From Candidatus Bathyarchaeota archaeon (lineage in GTDB: Archaea; Thermoproteota; Bathyarchaeia; Bathyarchaeales; WAQA01), in the NCBI GenBank assembly GCA_015520475.1, contig WAQA01000118.1, forward strand, positions 1-7,093: a stretch of DNA of 7,093 nucleotides. Direction: 5' to 3'. Position 1 is the stretch's first letter. The number at the start of each line of letters is the position of its first letter. The notes beneath the pieces were generated by a model. The model was not told where the DNA came from. It worked only from the letters and a program-made list of their open reading frames with translations, and searched no databases. Positions 1 through 4,273 of this stretch are shown in pieces. The translations under genes were made by a program, and so were the position numbers.

Positions 1-110
1 GAAACTATACCTAACCTTACGAGATCATCACAGAATATACCAGCCAATCAGCCAAGTTAAAAATTAAGATTAAGAGACTCATGGAGAGATTGAAGGATAA
101 AAGCAGAAAT
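1..110. other. left-edge stretch without an assignable gene
   Basis: Nothing here can be called with confidence. On the plus strand two frames are open from the window edge and stop at 58-60 and 64-66, so the last 19-21 codons of an upstream gene could be present, but the translations match nothing I know. A third plus frame is open from 15 to about 125 and gives a lysine/arginine-rich peptide with an ATG at 81, but it runs through the promoter described next and is probably chance. No tRNA, long repeat or terminator was seen. Confidence 0.3.
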
Positions 111-126
111 CGGAAAAGTTTATAAA
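111..126 (+). promoter_or_regulatory. archaeal BRE/TATA promoter for the cysteine-rich protein gene
   Basis: An A/G-rich BRE-like stretch (CGGAAAAG, 111-118) is followed directly by the TATA box TTTATAAA (119-126). It is the best TATA match in the window. With the usual spacing of about 25 bases, transcription would start near 145-150. That leaves a leader of about 55 nt before the GTG start at 205. The leader contains an eight-codon ORF (ATG at 155, TAG at 179-181). Confidence 0.6.
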
Positions 127-204
127 GATTTTTCACTATGAGCATTATCAAAATATGAGAGAAAGTCTTGATGCCTTCTAGAGAGTTTTTACGTATGGAA
201 GGTT

Positions 205-498
205 GTGCCAGTATTGGTTAAGACGAGATCCTGTTTTCCGGCATGTAGGAAGTTTAGATGTGGAAAGAAGGCGCTGGTCTACCATGGAAAGAAGGCTTGG
301 TGCAGATGGACAGATGAACCCTGTGATCTCAAGAACTGCAGCTATGCAATATGCGTAACGAGACGTCTTCTACCCGGAGGAATCTGCGGAGAAACCGTTA
401 AGAGAAAAACGTTTGAGAGGAGAATAGAGGATATAGGACCTACAATAAAGGTTAGAGGAAAAACGTTCAGGAAGATAGGTGAAAGAGAGATATTCTAA
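205..498 (+). CDS. small cysteine-rich protein of unknown function, probable metal binder
   Basis: This encodes a 97-residue basic protein that I cannot assign to a named family. Eight cysteines lie in the first 61 residues (10, 14, 19, 33, 40, 45, 50, 61), with spacings CxxxC-x4-C and C-x6-C-x4-C-x4-C, then a charged Lys/Arg-rich tail. This suggests two zinc sites or an Fe-S cluster; no membrane segment or signal peptide is visible. The start is taken as GTG 205. The frame opens after a stop at 169-171 and has no ATG. TTG 214 is an alternative and sits at a better distance from GGAAGG (197-202). AGA/AGG-rich codon use like its neighbours supports real coding. It lies downstream of a strong TATA box and ends 7 bp from the convergent rpo12 gene. 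Its role is unknown; nucleic-acid binding would suit the charge and neighbours, but that is inference. Confidence 0.75.
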   Translation: MPVLVKTRSCFPACRKFRCGKKALVYHGKKAWCRWTDEPCDLKNCSYAICVTRRLLPGGICGETVKRKTFERRIEDIGPTIKVRGKTFRKIGEREIF

Positions 499-505
499 AA
501 ATGAA

Positions 506-667
506 CTATCTAGCGAGGACCCTCTTAACGATAGGCGGCCTAATCTTTCTGAGGACACGATAACGACATTTCGGACAACGGATACCTAACTCTAATTCCG
601 TAGACTTGACTAGGGCGCCGCATCTCACACACTCATAAACATTAATCTGCTCCTCACCCTCAGACAA
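506..667 (-). CDS. rpo12: DNA-directed RNA polymerase subunit Rpo12 (RpoP)
   Basis: This 53-residue protein is the small zinc-ribbon subunit of archaeal RNA polymerase, equivalent to eukaryotic Rpb12, which sits in the Rpo3/Rpo10/Rpo11/Rpo12 assembly platform. The translation has the family pattern: Y-E-C13-x2-C16-G near the start, G-I-R-C31-P-K-C34-x-Y in the middle, and a basic C-terminus, R-K-I-R-P-P-I-V-K-R-V. The four cysteines form the zinc site. Usual length is 44-50 residues, so this one carries a short acidic N-terminal extension. The start is TTG at 667, the only ATG/GTG/TTG in frame ahead of the first cysteine, with a GGGTG ribosome site 7 nt upstream. In many archaea rpo12 follows the ribosomal protein L37Ae gene; here no such gene is adjacent and rpo12 stands alone, divergent from trm5. 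Confidence 0.93.
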   Translation of the reverse strand: MSEGEEQINVYECVRCGALVKSTELELGIRCPKCRYRVLRKIRPPIVKRVLAR

Positions 668-702
668 TCCAATACACCCTTTCCATGAGGATAGCTATTC
701 TC

Positions 703-713
703 AGATTTAAGTA
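703..713 (-). promoter_or_regulatory. probable TATA box of rpo12
   Basis: On the minus strand this reads TACTTAAATCT, a TTTAAA-type archaeal TATA element about 40 nt before the TTG start of rpo12. A start site about 25 nt downstream (near 681) would leave a leader of roughly 14 nt that still includes the GGGTG ribosome site. Its position between two divergent genes supports the call, but the match is only moderate. Confidence 0.4.
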
Positions 714-715
714 TG

Positions 716-727
716 TCGATCCATCGA
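716..727. repeat. 12-bp dyad between divergent promoters
   Basis: The inverted repeat TCGAT-CC-ATCGA lies between the rpo12 TATA candidate and the trm5 TATA box, 4 bp upstream of the latter. It could be an operator for a dimeric regulator reading both genes, or chance; it is short and appears once. Confidence 0.25.
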
Positions 728-731
728 TATT

Positions 732-739
732 CTATATAT
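732..739 (+). promoter_or_regulatory. probable TATA box of trm5
   Basis: CTATATAT lies 21-28 nt ahead of the ATG at 760. With standard archaeal spacing the transcript would begin at or next to the start codon, so the mRNA would be leaderless. The Shine-Dalgarno-like GAGGTTG at 745-751 would then lie upstream of the start site and not be used, unless another promoter also feeds the gene. Confidence 0.5.
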
Positions 740-759
740 GAGCAGAGGTTGAATATGGG

Positions 760-1632
760 ATGAAGCTAAAGGATGAACTTAAAGGTGTACTGCCGAACCA
801 TGAGCTGAAACATGTCCCAAACTCATATGATGTTGTAGGGGACATAGCGATTGTGAGGATTCCAGAAGTAATCCTTCACAGAAGCAGATTGATAGCAGAG
901 GTTATAATGAACAGAGATAAACATGTAAGGACCGTCCTACGTCAAAGCGGACCAGTAGAGGGGGAGTATCGACTGAGAAACCTAGAGTATATCGTCGGAG
1001 AAAGGAGGATGGAAACAATACATAGAGAGTACGGCTGCATATTCAAGGTTGACTTGAAGAGCTGCTATTTCTCACCTCGACTCTCATATGAGAGGATCAG
1101 AATAGCGAAGCTCGTCAATCCAGATGAAACTATAGTGAACATGTTCGCTGGAGTAGGATGCTTCTCAATCCTCATAGCCAAACATAGAAGAGTGAAGAAG
1201 ATATACTCTATAGATATCAACCCATCCGCAGTCCACTACCACATCGAGAATAACAGATTAAATAGAGTTGAGGATGTCATAGAGGTTATAGAGGGAGATG
1301 CAAAAGACGTCATTAATGAGAGATTGAGGGGGAAGGCTGACAGGGTACTTATGCCCCTACCTGAAAGAGCATACCACTACATAGAATACGCAATATTATC
1401 TCTAAAGGAGGGGGGAGGCTGGATACATTATTATGACTTTGAGCATGCAGCAAAAGGTGAGGACCCAATAGAAAAAGTGAAGAGTAAAGTTGACAGGAAA
1501 TTGACGAGTCTAAAGTGTAATTTTGAGTTAGCAAATGCAAGGATAGTCAGGGATGTAGGGCCGAGATGGCATCAAGTAGCATTAGACATAAAGATAGGGA
1601 AGAAGGAAACCTATCAAAGGAAAACGCCATAA
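760..1632 (+). CDS. trm5: tRNA (guanine37-N1)-methyltransferase, Trm5 family
   Basis: This is a class I SAM-dependent methyltransferase of the archaeal Trm5 family, which makes m1G37 next to the anticodon and prevents frameshifting. In 290 residues it shows the D2 segment SYDVVGDIAIV (22-32), then R71/R73 and GERR (80-83). Next comes YFSPRL (103-108) with E111-R112, the family's catalytic pair. The SAM loop NMFAGVG (127-133), SIDINP (150-155), GDA (179-181) and the NPPY-equivalent MPLPE (198-202) follow. The protein starts essentially at D2; Methanocaldococcus Trm5 (about 336 residues) has an extra N-terminal D1 domain. ATG 760 is the only usable start, because a stop lies in frame at 739-741. 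Position 199 is proline where Methanocaldococcus Trm5 has asparagine. The related Tyw2/Taw2 transferases share this fold, but the E-R pair and the NLP-like motif favour Trm5. The Trm5 a/b/c subtype is not assigned. Confidence 0.9.
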   Translation: MKLKDELKGVLPNHELKHVPNSYDVVGDIAIVRIPEVILHRSRLIAEVIMNRDKHVRTVLRQSGPVEGEYRLRNLEYIVGERRMETIHREYGCIFKVDLKSCYFSPRLSYERIRIAKLVNPDETIVNMFAGVGCFSILIAKHRRVKKIYSIDINPSAVHYHIENNRLNRVEDVIEVIEGDAKDVINERLRGKADRVLMPLPERAYHYIEYAILSLKEGGGWIHYYDFEHAAKGEDPIEKVKSKVDRKLTSLKCNFELANARIVRDVGPRWHQVALDIKIGKKETYQRKTP

Positions 1633-1689
1633 AGATTTAACGATTCAAAACCCTCTATTCTATCGAATGGTTTAAGCAGAAGATTAAAC

Positions 1690-1785
1690 GTGAACATAGA
1701 GGAGATATTAACGTCCATACAGAAGAAAAATCGGCTAAAAAGGATAATCTTGAGATCCCTAATGGAAAGCGTTAATAGGAGATGA
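1690..1785 (+). CDS. possible 31-residue basic peptide between trm5 and trm112
   Basis: After the trm5 stop the same frame stays open for another 50 codons to TGA 1783-1785. The only ordinary start is GTG 1690, giving a 31-residue peptide rich in Ile, Lys and Arg that looks like one amphipathic helix (NIEEIL, then KKNRLKRIILRSLMESVNRR). Codons are AGA/AGG/ATA-rich like the true genes here. The stop lies inside the AGGAGATGAT ribosome site (1777-1786) that precedes trm112, an operon-like arrangement. There is no clear ribosome site for this ORF itself. It may be a real microprotein, the relic of a longer gene, or chance. Confidence 0.28.
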   Translation: MNIEEILTSIQKKNRLKRIILRSLMESVNRR

Positions 1786-1797
1786 TAATTTGATATA

Positions 1798-2097
1798 TTG
1801 TTATCGGAGGGATCTGAAATAAAAAGGAGACTTATGGAGATATTGGCATGCCCAATAGATAAACATCATCCATTAGAACTACATGTATTTGAAGAGAAGG
1901 AAGAGATAGTTGAAGGTATAATTGTATGCCCAAAATGTCTCAGGTGGTATCCGATTAGAGACGAGATACCCGAGATGCTTCCAGACGAATTAAGAGAGAA
2001 GAAGGAAGAGATAGAGTTCTTAAAGAGATGGAGAGAAAAGATTCCGAAGATAATACTCTCAGAGGGAAAACCATTCAACCTTAAAGATGAAGATTAA
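1798..2097 (+). CDS. trm112: Trm112-like methyltransferase activator
   Basis: This small protein (99 residues from TTG 1798, or 87 from ATG 1834) matches the Trm112/YcaR family by the N-terminal segment L-M-E-I-L-A-C18-P-I-D-K and the second half V-C44-P-K-C47-x-R-W-Y-P-I-R-D-E-I-P-E-M-L-P. In archaea and eukaryotes Trm112 binds and stabilises several SAM-dependent methyltransferases acting on tRNA, rRNA and release factor. The zinc site is incomplete here: three cysteines plus D21 in place of the second cysteine of CPxC. The start is uncertain. TTG 1798 keeps the E-I-K-R-R-L-M lead-in, but the strong AGGAGATGAT (1777-1786) is 11 nt away and fits TTG 1790 in another frame better. ATG 1834 has AAGGAG only 4 nt upstream. 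The C-terminal 35 residues are highly charged and probably helical. It lies just downstream of trm5 on the same strand. Confidence 0.85.
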   Translation: MLSEGSEIKRRLMEILACPIDKHHPLELHVFEEKEEIVEGIIVCPKCLRWYPIRDEIPEMLPDELREKKEEIEFLKRWREKIPKIILSEGKPFNLKDED

Positions 2098-2113
2098 TCT
2101 TGATCGGAGACCT

Positions 2114-2126
2114 GAAACATATTTAA
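2114..2126 (+). promoter_or_regulatory. probable TATA/BRE promoter of the non-coding RNA
   Basis: GAAAC (2114-2118, BRE-like) precedes ATATTTAA (2119-2126). The predicted start near 2148 falls at the left edge of the GC-rich block. A competing element for the opposite strand is the ATTTTATC-type box read on the minus strand at 2385-2392, so the direction is not settled. Confidence 0.4.
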
Positions 2127-2147
2127 TGTAATGTATATGCCGGGTGA

Positions 2148-2382
2148 TCTCCTCCCCACGTGTATGTGTGGGGCTTCCACCATCTTGGCATCCGAGCTCT
2201 GGTGGAGGCGTTGCCGAGGTTCCAGCGTTCAACCGGAGGCTTTACGCCTATCGGCCACATCTACTGGTTCGGGACGGATCACTCCGCTCAAAGGACTATC
2301 CAGCATCGAAAACAGAAATCCAACACCTAAGTTTATCACAACCCCATCCCCACGCCTCCGCATGGGTTCTCCTTGCGAGGTC
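2148..2382 (+). ncRNA. candidate structured non-coding RNA, family not recognised
   Basis: No convincing protein is encoded between 2098 and 2460. Bases 2141-2380 are about 57% GC while both flanks are about 33%, a known signature of structural RNA genes in thermophiles. Helices seen directly are listed next. A hairpin pairs 2154-2159 with 2168-2173. A long hairpin pairs 2175-2182 with 2200-2207 and has an inner 5-bp stem. A three-way junction is closed by 2213-2217/2251-2255 with arms 2218-2221/2231-2234 and 2237-2240/2246-2249. A tetraloop hairpin spans 2275-2286. A 3' hairpin spans 2355-2380. An alternative long-range helix pairs GGAGGCGT (2204-2211) with ACGCCTCC (2352-2359). I did not find the SRP helix-8 core, the RNase P P4 strands (only ACAGAA at 2312-2317), a tRNA T-arm or 5S loops. 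Strand and ends are inferred from the TATA box and GC edges. Confidence 0.5.
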
Positions 2383-2460
2383 AAGATAAAATGTGTAACG
2401 GAGAACAATGAACTAATCTTTACATCATCACCTTTGAGGTTTAAGGGGCATCATTAGAAG

Positions 2461-2967
2461 TCACCATGGAAGCTTACCGTACTTCTTGACATATGAGACG
2501 AGTCCTCCGCTGAAGAGGATAACCCATATCTCCTCAGGGAAGGGTTTGAAGCGGTACTCCTCATTCTTCTCTAGGTTCTTTATTAAGCCGCCTTCCAAGT
2601 CTATTCGTAACATATCTCCATGCTCAATTCTCTCGGCGTCAACGCATTCTATTACTGGAAGACCCAAGTTTATAGCGTTCCGATAGAAGATTCTGGCGAA
2701 GGACTTTGCTATAATAGCGCTTACACCAACATGTTTAAGAACTAGAGGGGCCTGCTCACGGCTGGATCCACAGCCAAAGTTCTTACCAGCAACTATAATG
2801 TCGCCTTTACGGAATTTCACGGTAAATTCTGGATCAATACCCTCCATGGCATGCTTTGAGAGCTCATCTAGATCCGTTATGCTGAGCTTATATTTTCCTG
2901 GAATAATGAGGTCTGTGTTCACATCATCACCGAACTTCCAGGCTCTTCCCTCAATCAGCTTACTCAT
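2461..2967 (-). CDS. leuD: 3-isopropylmalate dehydratase small subunit (LeuD family)
   Basis: LeuD is the small subunit of the aconitase-like isomerase that converts 2-isopropylmalate to 3-isopropylmalate together with LeuC. The 168-residue chain has the family landmarks: GRAWKFGDDVNTDLIIPGKY (8-27 counted from TTG 2970), the active-site loop GKNFGCGSSREQAP (62-75), and SFARIFYRNAINLGLPVIE (90-108). Length is normal for the separate archaeal subunit. ATG 2967 is chosen because AACCTCC on the plus strand (GGAGGTT, 8 nt before it) is a good ribosome site; an in-frame TTG directly precedes it. The start region overlaps the end of leuC by a few bases, which suggests translational coupling and a 1:1 complex. 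The substrate-specificity loop reads Y-K-L-S (27-30), unlike the YLRT- or YLV-type loops of studied archaeal enzymes, so use in a related dehydratase step cannot be excluded. It is the last gene of the operon. Confidence 0.93.
   Translation of the reverse strand: MSKLIEGRAWKFGDDVNTDLIIPGKYKLSITDLDELSKHAMEGIDPEFTVKFRKGDIIVAGKNFGCGSSREQAPLVLKHVGVSAIIAKSFARIFYRNAINLGLPVIECVDAERIEHGDMLRIDLEGGLIKNLEKNEEYRFKPFPEEIWVILFSGGLVSYVKKYGKLPW
2672..2705. repeat. 34-bp tract identical to the leuD paralog at 7024-7057
   Basis: These 34 bases inside leuD are identical, base for base and in the same orientation, to 7024-7057 in the second leuD. The tract covers the conserved S-F-A-R-I-F-Y-R-N-A-I segment, with every synonymous position also identical, while the sequence on each side diverges at once. 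Confidence 0.9.
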
Positions 2968-4246
2968 CAACCTTTAACCTCCTAGGATCAGTTATCTCAC
3001 CCTCAATTGCAGATGCAGCTACAGTGGCTGGAGAGGCAAGGTATATCTCAGCATCCATACATCCCATCCTTCCCTTAAAGTTTCTGTTTGACGTGGATAC
3101 GCATACTTCTCCTGGAGCTAGAATTCCTTGATGGGCGCCTACGCAGGGGCCGCATCCTGGATTACAGACAACGCACCCAGCATCTATAAACGTTTCAATC
3201 AAGCCCTCCTTAAGCGCTTGGAGATAGATTCTCCTTGAGATTGGGATAACTATCATCCTAACACCCCTCTTAACTTTCCGACCATCCAAGATTTTAGCGG
3301 CTAATCTTAAATCTTCAATCCGACCGTTAGTGCATGATCCGAGGAAGGCTTGGTTTATGGGTGTACCTTCAACCTTGGAGATAGGCTTCACATTATCAAC
3401 CGAATGTGGACATGCCACCTGAGGCTCTAAATCGGACATGTCAAATTGGAGCTTCGCAGTATACTTTGCGTCTGGATCGCTCTTGAGGATCCCTTGAGGA
3501 TCAACGTCAACATTCATGTCCTCCAAGTATTTGATGGTCTTCTCATCCGGTTCTATTATGCCTGTTTTAGCTCCCATCTCAACGGCCATGTTACATAGGG
3601 TTAACCTTCCTTCAACACTCATCTCCTTAACAGTTGAACCTTTAAATTCGATTGCTTGGTAGGTTGCGCCGTCAGCCCCTATCTCCCCAACAACCTTGAG
3701 AATAACATCCTTCGGAGTCACCATCTTCGGAAGTGAACCGTCAATTCTTACCTCCATGGTTCCAGGAACCTTGAACCAAAGCTTACCTGACATAAATACA
3801 GCTGCCATGTCTGTTGAGCCTATTCCAGTGGCGAAGGCGCCTAGAGCACCATAAGTACACGTATGAGAATCAGCACCTACAATAAGCTCTCCAGGCTTAA
3901 CTTGTCCAGTTTCGATCATGATCTGATGGCAGACTCCGGATCCAACCTCATAGAAGTTCGCTCTATAATTGAAGGCAAACTCTCGGATCCTCTTATGAAC
4001 TTTAGAGAAGGTCTCATTTGAGCTCGGAGCAACGTGATCCAAGACTAGGGATATCGAGTTCGGATTGAAGAGGCCACTCCCCTTCATCTCTTCAAACGCT
4101 TCGATGGCAAGGAGAGCTGTTCCGTCATGAGCCATCGCAGAGTCTACATCGGCTATGATGATATCTCCAGCGTAGACGTCTTTACCAGACGCTCTACTTA
4201 ATATCTTTTCGGATATCGTCTTTCCCAAAATATATCCGTCTCCCAA
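2960..4246 (-). CDS. leuC: 3-isopropylmalate dehydratase large subunit (LeuC/homoaconitase family)
   Basis: This is the catalytic [4Fe-4S] subunit of the isopropylmalate isomerase, 428 residues as called, typical of the archaeal short LeuC family (about 415-430). The iron-sulfur ligands are C305 in GSCTNGR (303-309) and C365 and C368 in CGPCVG. Other family signatures are AMAHDGT (37-43), LDHVAPS (69-75), VGADSHTCTYGA (123-134) and TSNRNFKGRMG (385-395). It works in the cytoplasm with the LeuD encoded directly downstream. The start is uncertain. TTG 4246 has no clear ribosome site, whereas TTG 4228 lies 11 nt after GGGAG and would give M-G-K-T-I-S-E-K-I-L, closer to the usual family start; that form is 422 residues. 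The leuA stop is 27 bp upstream. Archaeal LeuC proteins also serve in citramalate and homocitrate pathways, and the sequence alone does not separate them; the leuA/leuB context favours leucine. Confidence 0.95.
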   Translation of the reverse strand: MGDGYILGKTISEKILSRASGKDVYAGDIIIADVDSAMAHDGTALLAIEAFEEMKGSGLFNPNSISLVLDHVAPSSNETFSKVHKRIREFAFNYRANFYEVGSGVCHQIMIETGQVKPGELIVGADSHTCTYGALGAFATGIGSTDMAAVFMSGKLWFKVPGTMEVRIDGSLPKMVTPKDVILKVVGEIGADGATYQAIEFKGSTVKEMSVEGRLTLCNMAVEMGAKTGIIEPDEKTIKYLEDMNVDVDPQGILKSDPDAKYTAKLQFDMSDLEPQVACPHSVDNVKPISKVEGTPINQAFLGSCTNGRIEDLRLAAKILDGRKVKRGVRMIVIPISRRIYLQALKEGLIETFIDAGCVVCNPGCGPCVGAHQGILAPGEVCVSTSNRNFKGRMGCMDAEIYLASPATVAASAIEGEITDPRRLKVDE

Positions 4247-4273
4247 CAGATGGATTGAATAGAATAGGAGGCA

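Noticed and set aside
155..181. Possible C/D box small RNA in the leader before the cysteine-rich gene
   Set aside because: TTGATGC resembles part of a C box, but no D box (CTGA) pair with suitable spacing is present.
370..558. 62-codon minus-strand open frame overlapping the cysteine-rich gene and rpo12
   Set aside because: It runs through the end of rpo12 in another frame and opposite the cysteine-rich gene. Both of those have better coding evidence, and the peptide is low-complexity Ser/Leu-rich.
2090..2101. Perfect 12-bp palindrome AAGATTAATCTT at the end of trm112
   Set aside because: It overlaps the stop codon, is AT-rich and has no following T-run; chance is sufficient.
2148..2382. 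Assignment of the GC-rich block as SRP RNA, RNase P RNA, 5S rRNA or tRNA
   Set aside because: I looked for the SRP helix-8 loop (GGAAG with AGCAG), the RNase P P4 strands (GAAAGTCC with ACAGAA-GGCTTA; only ACAGAA is present), 5S loops and a tRNA T-arm on both strands. None is complete, so no family name is given.
2131..2457. 108-codon open frame on the plus strand (and an overlapping 81-codon frame at 2144-2389)
   Set aside because: The translation is rich in Ser, Thr, Pro, Cys and Trp with codon use unlike the neighbours. It has no recognisable domain, and two overlapping frames are open only because the block is GC-rich. A structured RNA explains the composition better.
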